64,000 nt of DNA from Clostridia bacterium (GCA_035561135.1 DATMYA010000052.1:124001-188000); one strand, 5' to 3'; positions 36,159-44,874 are shown, counted from the stretch's first letter. Translations and numbers: made by a program. The notes: generated by a model from the letters alone, not told the origin.

Positions 36159-36578
36159 AAAAAGTTTTCGAAATCGGAGGCTCGCTGCTTGAAACTAAAA
36201 CGCCTTCAGGTGTGCCGTAACTCGCACTGAATGGAAGTGCGGCTTTTGGCCTTGAGGGTTGATGTCTCCAAAAGCCTGTAAGTTCACACCAGGTGCTTCA
36301 TTGATGACAACAGTGGTGTAGGCTGGTGGTTCTGATGAGGGTGTCTTTCTCGATTCCCAGCAGCTTGGGTTTGACGCTGTGGCTCCGAACAGATAAGATT
36401 CAATGGTTTGCCTGTACTATCAGGTCCCGGCAGGGACACCCCGAAGTCTGGCCGTCTCGGCCAATGTAGAGAACAAGAGGTTCCGCTCTCCGGGGAAGTG
36501 CAAGCGCACAGTTTCGACTCAGGTTCTCCATGCAGGCAGAAAGCTTGCGCTGGAGCGCAAGTTTACGGAGGCATTGCT
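36159..36578 (+). promoter_or_regulatory. structured leader region upstream of rplU
   Basis: 420 bases with no convincing gene but several hairpins. CGCACT/AGTGCG (36223-36241) and GGCTTTTGG/CCAAAAGCC (36241-36276) stand close together; immediately before the rplU ribosome binding site is a stem of about ten pairs, CTTGCGC (36544-36550) / GCGCAAG (36555-36561) with loop TGGA. The last hairpin ends six bases before GGAGG, so it could hide or expose the initiation region. Ribosomal protein leaders often bind their own product, but no known L21 leader motif was identified. Confidence 0.45.
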
Positions 36579-37043
36579 ATGTACGCGGTAATCCGCGCCG
36601 GGGGAAAGCAATATCGCGTCGCACCCGGGGACGTAATCCGAATTGAGAAGACTTCGCCTGCGAACGGCGATCCAACGATCGAGTTCAGCGATATTCTCGC
36701 TGTCAGCGGCTCGGAAGGCCACGTCGGCAAGGCGTCCGATGCTCGCGTCGTAGGTCAGGTGCTCGGCGACGGTCGTGCCGACAAGATCCTGGTCTTCCAC
36801 TTTAAGCGCAAGAAGCAGTACAAGAAACTGCGCGGCCATCGCCAGGCTTTCACCGAGATCCGCATTTCCGAGATCAGCTTCGACGGACAGACGTTCAGCG
36901 CGCCCGAACTGCCGGCCAAGAAAGTGAAGGCTCCCAAGGCCGAAGCTTCCAAGGCTGAAGTCGCCGCTAAACCCGCTGCCGAAGCGAAACCGAAGAAGAC
37001 CGCTGCCAAAAAGACGGCGGCGAAGAAGACAACAAAGAAGTAG
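36579..37043 (+). CDS. rplU: 50S ribosomal protein L21 with a Lys/Ala-rich tail
   Basis: A 154-residue L21. The conserved part (MYAVIRAGGKQYRVAPGDVI ... HFKRKKQYKKLRGHRQAFTEIRI) ends near residue 104; normal L21 is about 100-110 residues. The extra 50 residues are Lys/Ala-rich with AAKKTAAKKTTKK-type repeats, like histone H1 tails. GGAGG seven bases before the ATG at 36579 fixes the start; an upstream in-frame ATG lies within the leader hairpins. rpmA follows, the usual order. Confidence 0.95.
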   Translation: MYAVIRAGGKQYRVAPGDVIRIEKTSPANGDPTIEFSDILAVSGSEGHVGKASDARVVGQVLGDGRADKILVFHFKRKKQYKKLRGHRQAFTEIRISEISFDGQTFSAPELPAKKVKAPKAEASKAEVAAKPAAEAKPKKTAAKKTAAKKTTKK

Positions 37044-37115
37044 TGTTTCCGCGTCGCGACCACAGCCTCACGGCTCGGTCCCGGCGGATTCAGCTACAAG
37101 ATTGGGATTTCAGCT

Positions 37116-37379
37116 ATGGCACACAAGAAGGGTTTAGGTAGTTCCAGAAACGGCCGTGATTCGAATGCGCAGCGCCTTGGCGTGAAGGCCTTTGGTGGCC
37201 AGGTCGTCACCGGCGGCACGATCATCATTCGCCAGCGCGGCACTCGCATCAAGCCGGGCCTTAATGTAGGCCGCGGCAAAGACGACACCTTGTTCGCCAA
37301 ACTTGACGGCACAGTCAAGTTCGTCGATCGGGGCCAGTTGGGCAAGTTCGTTCACATCGATCCGATCCCGGAAGCGTAA
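37116..37379 (+). CDS. rpmA: 50S ribosomal protein L27
   Basis: An 87-residue L27, which reaches toward the peptidyl-transferase centre. Sequence is typical: [43 protein letters not shown] and [16 protein letters not shown]. It begins directly with the mature-type N-terminus, without the cleaved extension seen in Firmicutes. It follows rplU by 72 bases and ends before a strong terminator. Confidence 0.97.
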   Translation: MAHKKGLGSSRNGRDSNAQRLGVKAFGGQVVTGGTIIIRQRGTRIKPGLNVGRGKDDTLFAKLDGTVKFVDRGQLGKFVHIDPIPEA

Positions 37380-37471
37380 ACATTTCGATGCGCCTTGCGC
37401 ATCGGGCTGTTCAGGCGTGGCGAGGAATCCCTTTTCAGCACCGCCTCGCGTCGGCTCTAGTAGGTTAAGGT

Positions 37472-37504
37472 CAGCCCGGCCTCAGCGCCGGGCTGTGCGT
37501 TTTT
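37472..37504 (+). terminator. terminator of rplU-rpmA
   Basis: Nine-pair stem CAGCCCGGC (37472-37480) / GCCGGGCTG (37487-37495), followed by TGCG and TTTTT. It lies 92 bases after the rpmA stop and before obgE. Confidence 0.85.
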
Positions 37505-37612
37505 CGCATGTGAAAATTCCGGGCTGCTACTGGTGGGTTGCTGCGCCCGGAATTTCTTCACGACTGTGTTTCCTTCCCGGCGGCCACGCATCTGTCAAAA
37601 AGTGTCGAATCT

Positions 37613-38683
37613 ATGTTTGTTGACGAGGCAAAAATCCGTGTAGCGTCCGGCGGTGGCGGAAACGGCTGCATGGCCTTCCGCCGCGAAAAGTTTGTTCCGC
37701 GTGGCGGTCCTTCCGGCGGCGACGGCGGCCGCGGCGGCGACGTCCTTATGGAGGCCAGCGAGCGCCACAACACGCTCGTGCATTTTCGTTTCAATCCCGA
37801 GTACAAGGCGCAGCGCGGACGCCACGGCGAAGGCTCCAATCGAACCGGCGCCGAAGGCGAAAGCATCGTCCTCAAGGTTCCCGTTGGGACGATCGTCTAT
37901 GACGCCGAGACTGGCGAGCTGGTACACGATTTCAGGCGTCCGAATGATCGCATCGTTATCGCCAAGGGCGGACGCGGAGGACGAGGCAATGCCCGGTTCG
38001 CAACGGCGACGCATCAAGCGCCACGAGAGTGCGAGCCCGGACGCGCCGGCGAAGAACGCCTCCTTCGGCTTGAACTCAAACTGCTGGCCGATGTCGGTCT
38101 TCTCGGTTATCCGAATGCGGGCAAGTCCACGCTTATCTCGCGGATTTCCGCCGCACGCCCCAAAATCGCCGATTATCCGTTTACGACCTTGCAGCCCAAT
38201 CTCGGCGTGGTCGCCGTCGGTGAAGAACCTGACCAGGTCAGCTTCGTCGTCGCAGACATTCCGGGCATCATTGAGGGTGCCAGTCAGGGTGCCGGCTTGG
38301 GCGTACAGTTCCTGCGCCACATCGAGCGCACGCGTTTGCTCGTGCACCTGGTCGATGTTTCCGATGCCAGCGGCCGTCCCGATCCGGTGAAGGACTTCGA
38401 CGTCATCATGGGAGAGCTGGAGAACTTCGGCGCAGGACTTGCCGCGAAGCCGATGTTGCTCATTGCTTCCAAGATTGATGCCGCCAATGAGGAAAAGCTC
38501 GCGAAGGTGAAGAAGTTCGCAAAGCGCAAGAAGTTGGAGTTCTATCCCATTTCGGCTGTCACCGGAGAGGGCATCGAGGAACTCAAGTGGGCCATGGCGC
38601 GCAAGGTGCAGGAGGTTCGGGAAGCTGCCGCTGCCGAGGAGGCCGTGGATAACTTTGGTGAAACAAGCACCTCGTCCCGCTGA
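37613..38683 (+). CDS. obgE: GTPase ObgE/CgtA
   Basis: A 356-residue Obg-family GTPase involved in late 50S assembly and stress responses. The N-terminal glycine-rich Obg fold is clear ([54 protein letters not shown]), followed by a G domain with [18 protein letters not shown] and SKID. The C-terminal extension is short. The ATG at 37613 is used because the conserved N-terminus begins there; a weak ribosome binding site precedes it. Its place after rplU-rpmA is the standard one. Confidence 0.96.
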   Translation: MFVDEAKIRVASGGGGNGCMAFRREKFVPRGGPSGGDGGRGGDVLMEASERHNTLVHFRFNPEYKAQRGRHGEGSNRTGAEGESIVLKVPVGTIVYDAETGELVHDFRRPNDRIVIAKGGRGGRGNARFATATHQAPRECEPGRAGEERLLRLELKLLADVGLLGYPNAGKSTLISRISAARPKIADYPFTTLQPNLGVVAVGEEPDQVSFVVADIPGIIEGASQGAGLGVQFLRHIERTRLLVHLVDVSDASGRPDPVKDFDVIMGELENFGAGLAAKPMLLIASKIDAANEEKLAKVKKFAKRKKLEFYPISAVTGEGIEELKWAMARKVQEVREAAAAEEAVDNFGETSTSSR

Positions 38684-38856
38684 CCACATGGGCAGGCAAT
38701 TCACTGCGTCGCCCTGACATCACAATAGGCAGTTGCACAGCAGGCGGGGTGCGGCAGAGCTCCCCCCGTTACGTGCGGGTTACGCCCCGGGTTTTCTGCT
38801 TGATCATTGCCGGTTGCACAACGGACACTAGCCACGGGACGTAACCTTTTCGCAGA

Positions 38857-39666
38857 ATGAATATCGCAATTTTCGGTGGCACCTTCGATCCGGTTCATCA
38901 CGGTCACCTCGCCGTCGCGCGTGCTGCGGCAGAACGCTTCCAGCTTGGGCGCGTTTATTTTGTGCCCGCAGACATTCCGCCGCACAAGCAGACACAAGCA
39001 ATCACGCCTTATTACCACCGCTATGCCATGCTCGCGCTTGCCCTGGCCGGGGAGAAGAATTTCGTCCCATCGCTGCTCGAATCGCCGGAGATCATCCAGG
39101 CGGAAGGCAAGCTTGCCAGCTACAGCATCGACACCGTTCGTCGCTTCAAACAGCGCGTTCGCAAGGTTGACCGCCTCTTCTTCATCATCGGCATCGACGC
39201 CTTTATGGATGTTGCCAAGTGGCGTAGCCCGGTCGAGTTGTTGCAGGAGTGCGAGTTCATCGTCGCCAGCCGTCCCGGGTATTCGCTCAACGACGTCGCC
39301 TCCGCACTGCCTGAGACGTTGCGTCCAGCAGAACAGGTGAGCAGACTTTTCAAGCAGCAGCCAGCTGGCGGCGATATCGTTCTCGCCGGGACGACCATCC
39401 ACCTGCTGGACGAAGTGAAAGAAGCGGTCGGCGCCACCAAGATTCGCTCCGCCGTCGCGACAGGCAGGCCAATTGCCAACTTCGTCGGCCCAGAAGTGGC
39501 TGAGTACATTCGTAAATTGCAGCTGTATAAGCCGGGGAAACCGGAGCCCGGCAACCCCGAGCCCAACCGCCTTGAAACATTGACAGTGCGAACCAACGGC
39601 GGACAGGCCGAACATCGCAAACAGTTGCACGTAGTCGGTGGCCGCAGCCATCGCAAAAACCCCTGA
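38857..39666 (+). CDS. nadD: nicotinate-nucleotide adenylyltransferase
   Basis: Makes nicotinic acid adenine dinucleotide in NAD synthesis. The 269-residue product has the nucleotidyltransferase signature MNIAIFGGTFDPVHHGHLAVA (GGTFDPxHxGH), the substrate loop VPADIPPHKQ and the C-terminal TKIRSAVATGRPIANFVGPEVAEYI (ISSTxIR-like). The last about 40 residues form a Pro/Glu-rich and then basic tail that is beyond the usual 190-220-residue length. It precedes rsfS by 47 bases, a common pairing. Confidence 0.94.
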   Translation: MNIAIFGGTFDPVHHGHLAVARAAAERFQLGRVYFVPADIPPHKQTQAITPYYHRYAMLALALAGEKNFVPSLLESPEIIQAEGKLASYSIDTVRRFKQRVRKVDRLFFIIGIDAFMDVAKWRSPVELLQECEFIVASRPGYSLNDVASALPETLRPAEQVSRLFKQQPAGGDIVLAGTTIHLLDEVKEAVGATKIRSAVATGRPIANFVGPEVAEYIRKLQLYKPGKPEPGNPEPNRLETLTVRTNGGQAEHRKQLHVVGGRSHRKNP

Positions 39667-39713
39667 AGCAGGGATCGTGCAGCAGCTCGCACACACTATA
39701 AAGACGAGGACTG

Positions 39714-40268
39714 ATGAAGCAGAGCGAAGTCAAGAAGCAGGTTCGAACCGTACTCACAGCCGCGAATGAGAAGAAGGCGGAGAACATCACCATCCTGGAG
39801 CTTCCAAAAGAATCCAGCGCCTTCACCGACTATTTTGTAATTTGCACGGGTAGCAACCCGCGACAGGTACAAGCCATCTCCGATGAAGTCGAGCAGAAAC
39901 TCTCGAAGCTCGGCGTGGAACCGAATCATCGCGAGGGCCACGATACCGCCGAGTGGATTCTTCTCGACTACGTGGACTTCGTTGTCCACATCTTCTCGGA
40001 GAACGCTCGTAAGTTCTACGATCTGGAACGGCTTTGGAAATCCGCAAAGCGCTGGACCGAATCCGAGCTGAAAGCCGTGCCAGCGAAAAAGGGAACAGCC
40101 TCCCGGAAAACTGCCGCTGCGCGCAGAAGCGCAGCACCCGCGCGCAAGACCGCAGCCAAGAAAACCTTGGCGAAGAAGACCGTGGCTCGCAAAGCTGTTG
40201 CTAAGAAAACCACCAAGAAACCAGTGTCGAAGAAGCCGCGTGCGCACGTGCGTACGACGAAGGGCTAA
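39714..40268 (+). CDS. rsfS: ribosomal silencing factor RsfS with Lys/Ala-rich tail
   Basis: A 184-residue protein. The first about 115 residues are a normal RsfS/DUF143 domain that binds L14 and blocks subunit joining in starvation: ENITILELPKESSAFTDYFVICTGSNPRQVQAI, HREGHDTAEWILLDYVDFVVHIF. Then comes a tail of about 70 residues built of Lys/Ala/Arg/Thr (AARRSAAPARKTAAKKTLAKK and so on), similar to the tail on L21 in this window. Most RsfS proteins end after the core. It is followed after five bases by the sigma-54 activator gene. Confidence 0.94.
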   Translation: MKQSEVKKQVRTVLTAANEKKAENITILELPKESSAFTDYFVICTGSNPRQVQAISDEVEQKLSKLGVEPNHREGHDTAEWILLDYVDFVVHIFSENARKFYDLERLWKSAKRWTESELKAVPAKKGTASRKTAAARRSAAPARKTAAKKTLAKKTVARKAVAKKTTKKPVSKKPRAHVRTTKG

Positions 40269-40273
40269 TCACG

Positions 40274-41323
40274 ATGCCGCGCCGGACTGACGCGTTCGGC
40301 GCCGGCGTACCTTCGCGTTCAATCGATACTCCGTTACCCGACACTCCGCCCGCTTCTACTGGCGTTTCTGACAACGCCATTGGAGCGCTTACTCCAGACG
40401 CCGTGCTCGGTTCGTTCGTTGCGTCAGATGCCAGCAGTCTGCGCCTGCTCGAGCAGATTCGCAGAGTCGCGGCTGCCGCATCCACGGTGCTCGTGCGTGG
40501 CGAGAGCGGCTCCGGAAAAGACCTCGTTGCATCGCTTCTGCATTACCTCGGCACCAACGCCAACGAGCCTCTTCTCAAGATCGATTGCGCCAGCCTGCCG
40601 CAGGAACTTCTTGAAAGCGAGCTGTTCGGCTTCGAGAAAGGCGCCTTCACGGGTGCCACGCAGATGAAGCGCGGCCGCCTGGAGAGCGCCGGAGCTGGAA
40701 CCATCATCCTGGATGAAATCGGTGCGCTTACCATCTCAATGCAGGCCAAGCTCCTGCGCGCCATCGAAGAAAAGCGCTTCGACCGACTTGGCGGACACCG
40801 GCCCATCGCCTTTCACGCCCGCATCATCGCCCTCACCAGCATCGATCTGGAAAGCGCCGTCGCTCGCCGGACCTTCCGCGAAGACCTTTATTACAGGCTC
40901 AACGTAATCCCGCTCGTCATCGCGCCCTTGCGCGAGCGCCCGGCAGACATCGCGCCTCTGGCTCAACATTTTCTGCTTAAGCTCGCCACCATGCATCGCA
41001 AGCCGCACCACTGCTTTGCGCCGGAGGCTATCTCGGCCCTCGAGGAGTACAGCTTTCCAGGGAATGTACGCGAACTGCGCAACATCGTCGAACGCGGTAT
41101 CATCATGAGCACATCGCCAGAGATTGGACCGGAAGACTTGCCGGCATACGTGCGCCGAGGTAGTTCGACTTCCAGCAGCAAACTGACGCTCGAAGAACTG
41201 GAGCGCGGCTACATCGAGGAAATTCTGGATCACACACGCGGCAAGAAGTCGAAGGCTGCAGCCATTCTGGGTATCAGCAGAAAAACACTTCTGGAGAAAC
41301 GCAAGAAATACGGTCTGCGTTAG
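40274..41323 (+). CDS. sigma-54-dependent transcription activator without receiver domain
   Basis: A 349-residue enhancer-binding protein. After a Pro/Thr-rich N-terminal stretch (about 55 residues, no receiver, GAF or PAS domain) comes the AAA+ domain with Walker A VRGESGSGKDL, the sigma-54 contact loop FEKGAFTGAT, Walker B GTIILDEIG and the RERPADI/FPGNVRELRN regions, and a C-terminal Fis-type helix-turn-helix (KSKAAAILGISRKTLLEKRKKYG). Its lack of a sensory domain suggests control by its own synthesis or by a partner. It probably forms an operon with rsfS, and its stop codon overlaps the stop of a convergent small gene. Targets are unknown. Confidence 0.93.
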   Translation: MPRRTDAFGAGVPSRSIDTPLPDTPPASTGVSDNAIGALTPDAVLGSFVASDASSLRLLEQIRRVAAAASTVLVRGESGSGKDLVASLLHYLGTNANEPLLKIDCASLPQELLESELFGFEKGAFTGATQMKRGRLESAGAGTIILDEIGALTISMQAKLLRAIEEKRFDRLGGHRPIAFHARIIALTSIDLESAVARRTFREDLYYRLNVIPLVIAPLRERPADIAPLAQHFLLKLATMHRKPHHCFAPEAISALEEYSFPGNVRELRNIVERGIIMSTSPEIGPEDLPAYVRRGSSTSSSKLTLEELERGYIEEILDHTRGKKSKAAAILGISRKTLLEKRKKYGLR

Positions 41324-41481
41324 CTACGCCCCTGCGCTACATCGCTAGCCTCCCGCTCCTCGTGCCGTTCTTTCGCAGGTTCTGTAGCCTCAGGCGCTTG
41401 CCAGCGCCAGCGATTCACCCGAAGCAACGCCAGCACCACGACCCCTACGAGGCCAAGTCCGAATAAAGCCAGCAGAGCCAA
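41320..41481 (-). CDS. 53-residue single-span membrane protein
   Basis: A small leftward frame starting at TTG 41481, directly after the stop of 41483-41920 (one base between), with a GGGAG before it. It encodes one hydrophobic helix (LALLALFGLGLVGVVVLALL) followed by a tryptophan/arginine boundary (RVNRWRWQAP) and a Glu-rich tail. Its stop TAA (41320-41322) overlaps the TAG of the convergent sigma-54 activator (41321-41323). Topology and operon position make it a plausible real gene; family unknown. Confidence 0.55.
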   Translation of the reverse strand: MALLALFGLGLVGVVVLALLRVNRWRWQAPEATEPAKERHEEREASDVAQGRS

Positions 41482-41482
41482 T

Positions 41483-41920
41483 CTATTCTCCCGCCGTATG
41501 TGCGTGATGGCCGTAAGGGCCTAGTGTAGTGATCACTTCGTGTACCGTATCTACTTTCCAGTCCTGTGGCGCCTCGATCTTCATCTCGCGCCGGATCTGT
41601 TCGTTCATCAAGAGGCGCTTCATCAGCCCAAGTTGCATGCGCAGCGCGCCCGGTTTCAGATCCTCAAGGCGGTCTTCAGGACGCAAACGGTCTTCCGGCA
41701 CGCCCGTGCCTTGGGCAATCATTTGCAGAATTTTCCGCACGTCCTCCGCCGGGATGCCTGACCTGGCATAGAAGTGCGCGTAGAAATCTTCGAAGGCCAT
41801 TGGCGCCCGTTGCTGCCAGATGGTCATGACGCCTGTGTTCACCAGCCGGCTCTCCTGGCTCATGCGCCGAAAAATGGCGAATACGATGAATAAAACGACG
41901 CCGAGCACGATCCATTTCAT
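41483..41920 (-). CDS. membrane-anchored small protein, unknown function
   Basis: A 145-residue protein with one N-terminal transmembrane helix (MKWIVLGVVLFIVFAIF) and a helical soluble part (FEDFYAHFYARSGIPAEDVRKILQMIAQGTGVPEDRLRPEDRL) ending in GHHAHTAGE. I do not recognise the family. GGAG lies upstream of the ATG, and a TATAGT box about 17 bases further up. It diverges from rlmH and is followed by the 53-residue membrane protein gene. Confidence 0.7.
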   Translation of the reverse strand: MKWIVLGVVLFIVFAIFRRMSQESRLVNTGVMTIWQQRAPMAFEDFYAHFYARSGIPAEDVRKILQMIAQGTGVPEDRLRPEDRLEDLKPGALRMQLGLMKRLLMNEQIRREMKIEAPQDWKVDTVHEVITTLGPYGHHAHTAGE

Positions 41921-41976
41921 AGCCCGTCTCCGATGCGACTATACGCCAGCATCACCGAACTGATAGCCTCGTTCCC

Positions 41977-42417
41977 GTGAAGCTTCGCGTGGCATGGGTT
42001 GGCAAGACGAAGGAAGCGGCCATCCAGTCGCTCACGGCCGAGTACGCCAAACGCCTGGCGCGCTACGTCCCAACTGAAACGCACGAACTCCCCAGCGAAG
42101 TCGCCGTCCTCAAACTGGCCGACAAAGTGGCGCGCACCGCGCCCGTCATGGTCCTGCTCGATTCGCGTGGTAAGCAGCTCAGCTCAGAGGAGTTAGCCGA
42201 TCTTATTCGAGACTATCAGGACTGCGGCACGCAGGAGTTGCTCTTCGCCATCGGTCCTTCGGATGGATGGAGCGAGCCGTCGCTAAAGGCCGCCACAGTT
42301 CGCCTCTCCCTTGGACGCATGACCCTGCCCCACGAACTCGCCCGCGTCGTTTTGCTGGAACAACTCTACCGAGCATTTACAATCCTTAAGGGACATCCGT
42401 ATCACACGGGGCACTAG
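41977..42417 (+). CDS. rlmH: 23S rRNA (pseudouridine-1915-N3)-methyltransferase RlmH
   Basis: A 146-residue SPOUT methyltransferase that methylates pseudouridine 1915 in helix 69 of 23S rRNA. Typical features are VMVLLDSRGKQLSSEELADLI, LLFAIGPSDGWSEPSL and the C-terminal knot LGRMTLPHELARVVLLEQLYRAFTILKGHPYHTGH. The start is GTG 41977. RlmH is often encoded near rsfS, as here. Confidence 0.96.
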   Translation: MKLRVAWVGKTKEAAIQSLTAEYAKRLARYVPTETHELPSEVAVLKLADKVARTAPVMVLLDSRGKQLSSEELADLIRDYQDCGTQELLFAIGPSDGWSEPSLKAATVRLSLGRMTLPHELARVVLLEQLYRAFTILKGHPYHTGH

Positions 42418-42497
42418 CGCGTTTGGGAGCCGCGGATGAACGCGGATTGAGCCGAACGACATTGTCACGACGAAGCTTGAGAGCCGTGTAGCATTAG

Positions 42498-42536
42498 GGA
42501 TCCTTCGACTCGGGGTGGGCTCCTCGCTCAGGAAGA
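42498..42536. repeat. REP-like half element B
   Basis: Intergenic GGATCCTTCGACTCGGGG followed by TGGGCTCCTCGCTCAGGAAGA, almost identical to the right half of the element at 44924-45034. The matching left half is absent or degraded. It lies between rlmH and cobO. Confidence 0.6.
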
Positions 42537-42625
42537 CACGAAAGCTACGAACGCATCGGAGGTTAGTGTTTGCGAATGAGAACTGAAATCCGCGTTGACA
42601 CACCAGAGCCTGCGGCGGTCTTGCC

Positions 42626-43162
42626 GTGAGCGATGTCCGCAAAGGCCTCATCATCGTCAACACCGGTCCCGGTAAAGGCAAGACGACGGCCGCCATGGGA
42701 ACCGCTTTGCGGGCCGTCGGCAACGGTCTGCGCGTCCTGATGCTTCAGTTCCTGAAGGGCTCGTGGCACTACGGCGAACTGGATGCCGTCCAGGCGTTTG
42801 GCGACCGGTTTGTCATGAAGCAGATGGGACGCGGTTTCGTGAAGGTTGGCGGCGCCGAGACCGATCCCGAAGACATCCGTCTGGTGGAAGAAGCCTGGGC
42901 GGAAGCGGCGCAGGCAATCCTCTCTGGCGAGTGGGATCTCGTGGTGCTCGATGAGATCAATTACGCCATCAGCTACAAGATGCTCGATCCGGAGAGAGTA
43001 CTCGAGGTTCTGAAGCGGCGTCCGGAAATGGTGCACGTGATCTTGACGGGGCGCAACGCACACCCCACAATTGTTGACTTGGCAGATACCGTGACCGAGA
43101 TGCGTGAGGTCAAGCACGCATACCAGAAGGGCATTCAGGCCCAGCGCGGCATCGAGTACTAG
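42626..43162 (+). CDS. cobO: corrinoid adenosyltransferase (CobO/BtuR type)
   Basis: Adenosylates cob(I)alamin or precursors to give the active coenzyme. The 178-residue product has the P-loop KGLIIVNTGPGKGKTTAAMG, LMLQFLKGSWHYGELDAV, WDLVVLDEINYAISYKML and ILTGRNAHPTIVDLADTVTEMREVKHAY, all family marks. Start is GTG 42626. No other cobalamin gene or B12 riboswitch is nearby, so it may serve salvage. Confidence 0.94.
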   Translation: MSDVRKGLIIVNTGPGKGKTTAAMGTALRAVGNGLRVLMLQFLKGSWHYGELDAVQAFGDRFVMKQMGRGFVKVGGAETDPEDIRLVEEAWAEAAQAILSGEWDLVVLDEINYAISYKMLDPERVLEVLKRRPEMVHVILTGRNAHPTIVDLADTVTEMREVKHAYQKGIQAQRGIEY

Positions 43163-43289
43163 AATTCATGGCGTGCTCTCAGCGCCTTCATCCCCAAGCC
43201 GTCGGTCGCAGCCGCGGCATTCCGTTCCCGGTCGGCAGCATCGGCTGGTTTAGCTGAGAACCGGGAACCGAGAACTGAGACCTGCTTTT

Positions 43290-44141
43290 ATGACGTGGTT
43301 TAAGCGGCAATCGCAACAGTTAGACACATCGGGCGAGAAGAAAGTCCGCACCGAAGGGCTCTGGGTCAAGTGCGACCAGTGCCGCCAGATCATCTGGAAG
43401 AAAGACCTCGAAGAGAATCTGAACGTTTGCCCCAAGTGCGACAAGCACTTCCGCGTGGACGCCCGGATGCGCCTGGCGCAACTCTTCGACGACGGCGAGT
43501 TCCAGCTTGAAGACATCAACCTGTCTTCCACGGACCCGCTGAAGTTTACCGACCTAAAGCCCTATGCCTCGCGTCTCAAGGCAGCGAAACAAACGACGGG
43601 CCTCAAGGACGCCATCGTCAACGGGCGCGGCAAGATCAACGGACACCCGGCCATTGTCAGCGCCATGGAGTACTCGTTCATCGGCGGCAGCATGGGCGCT
43701 GTTGTTGGCGAAGTCATCACCCGTGCCGTAGAGAAGGCCACCAAGGAACGCCTCCCGCTCATTATCGTCGCTGCCTCGGGCGGCGCCCGCATGATGGAAG
43801 GCGTTGTCAGCCTCATGACCCTGGCCAAAATTTCTTCTGCGCTTGGACGCATGGACGATGCAAGGGTTCCCTACATAGCCGTCCTGACCGATCCGACGAC
43901 TGGCGGCACGACGGCATCCTTCGCAATGCTCGGCGACCTCAACATCGCCGAACCGGGCGCGCTCATCGGTTTCGCCGGACCGCGTGTCATCGAGCAGACA
44001 ATTCGGCAAAAGCTTCCTGAAGGCTTCCAACGCAGCGAATTCCTCATGCAGCACGGAATGCTCGACGCGGTCGTTCACCGCCGTGATCTCAAGGGCTACA
44101 TCGCGCGCGCAATTGAATTCATGATGCCAGTCCCAGCATAA
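43290..44141 (+). CDS. accD: acetyl-CoA carboxylase carboxyltransferase subunit beta
   Basis: With AccA transfers the carboxyl group from biotin to acetyl-CoA in fatty acid synthesis. The 283-residue product has the N-terminal zinc finger (VKCDQCRQIIWKKDL ... VCPKCDKHFR) and the crotonase-like core with PAIVSAMEYSFIGGSMGAVVGE, VAASGGARMMEGVVSLMTLAK, TDPTTGGTTASFAMLGD and GFAGPRVIEQTIRQKLPEGFQ. accA is not adjacent. folC, a common neighbour, lies about 1.8 kb downstream with two genes between. Confidence 0.96.
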   Translation: MTWFKRQSQQLDTSGEKKVRTEGLWVKCDQCRQIIWKKDLEENLNVCPKCDKHFRVDARMRLAQLFDDGEFQLEDINLSSTDPLKFTDLKPYASRLKAAKQTTGLKDAIVNGRGKINGHPAIVSAMEYSFIGGSMGAVVGEVITRAVEKATKERLPLIIVAASGGARMMEGVVSLMTLAKISSALGRMDDARVPYIAVLTDPTTGGTTASFAMLGDLNIAEPGALIGFAGPRVIEQTIRQKLPEGFQRSEFLMQHGMLDAVVHRRDLKGYIARAIEFMMPVPA

Positions 44142-44160
44142 TCGCCGGCAAGTTCCGTAT

Positions 44161-44190
44161 CCAGATCCGTTCAGCAAAGGACGGATCTGG
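44161..44190 (+). repeat. hairpin after accD
   Basis: Perfect ten-base inverted repeat CCAGATCCGT (44161-44170) / ACGGATCTGG (44181-44190), 20 bases after the accD stop. It lacks a T-run, so it may be a weak terminator or a 3'-end stability hairpin. Confidence 0.5.
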
Positions 44191-44310
44191 ACGCGACTTC
44201 TGACCGCACGTGCACTCGCAAAACATCAATCCCTCACAGATCGCGCTGTTTGTCCGTCACAGATTCCCTACCCTGGCTTCCCTACAATTAACAAACCAAG
44301 GAGAGCCATC

Positions 44311-44874
44311 ATGTCCACACCCTCCGTTTCACCGAATACCGCAGTCACCATCCAAAACCTCCAGGCAGCCTTCAACGGCGAGAGCAATGCCGCTGCCAAG
44401 TACGCGCTCTTTGCCAGCAAAGCCGGTGAAGAAGGGTACGCTCGCGTTGCCAGCCTCTTCCGCGCTGCTTCGCGTGCCGAGCAGATACACGCCGCCAACC
44501 ATGCTCGCGTTCTCGAGAAGCTCGGCGCCAAGCCGGAAGCGAAGATCGAAACGCCGGAAGTGAAGTCGACCGCCGAAAATCTCAAATGCGCCATTGCCGG
44601 GGAGGAGTACGAGCGCGATGTCATGTATCCGGGCTTCATCCGCGAAGCCAAAGCGCAGAACAACTCCGCCGCCTTGCGCACGTTCCAGTTCGCGCTCGAA
44701 GCCGAAGCCGAGCACGCCAGCCTCTACACGGTGGCCCTCAACTCGCTCGAGCAGCAACGGACCGCGACGGCCTTCTACGTCTGCGTAGTGTGCGGATACA
44801 CGACGGCCGATGCCGAGCTGGTCCGCTGCGCCATCTGCAAAGCGCCGCGCGAGAAGTTCGAATCAATCATTTGA
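44311..44874 (+). CDS. rubrerythrin-family protein
   Basis: A 187-residue ferritin-like diiron protein with a C-terminal rubredoxin-like zinc/iron site, typical of rubrerythrins that reduce peroxide. Iron ligands are suggested by FNGESNAAAKY, RAASRAEQIHAANHARVL, IAGEEYERDVMYPGF and ALEAEAEHASLY; the cysteine site is YVCVVCGYTTADAELVRCAIC. AAGGAGA precedes the ATG. No electron donor gene is adjacent. Confidence 0.92.
   Translation: MSTPSVSPNTAVTIQNLQAAFNGESNAAAKYALFASKAGEEGYARVASLFRAASRAEQIHAANHARVLEKLGAKPEAKIETPEVKSTAENLKCAIAGEEYERDVMYPGFIREAKAQNNSAALRTFQFALEAEAEHASLYTVALNSLEQQRTATAFYVCVVCGYTTADAELVRCAICKAPREKFESII

Noticed and set aside
36332..36360. CTGATGAG stretch like a hammerhead ribozyme core
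   Set aside because: No matching GAAA segment or enclosing stems were found nearby.
42418..42625. Possible B12 riboswitch before cobO
   Set aside because: No B12 box or typical cobalamin aptamer elements; the region is mainly a REP-like half element.
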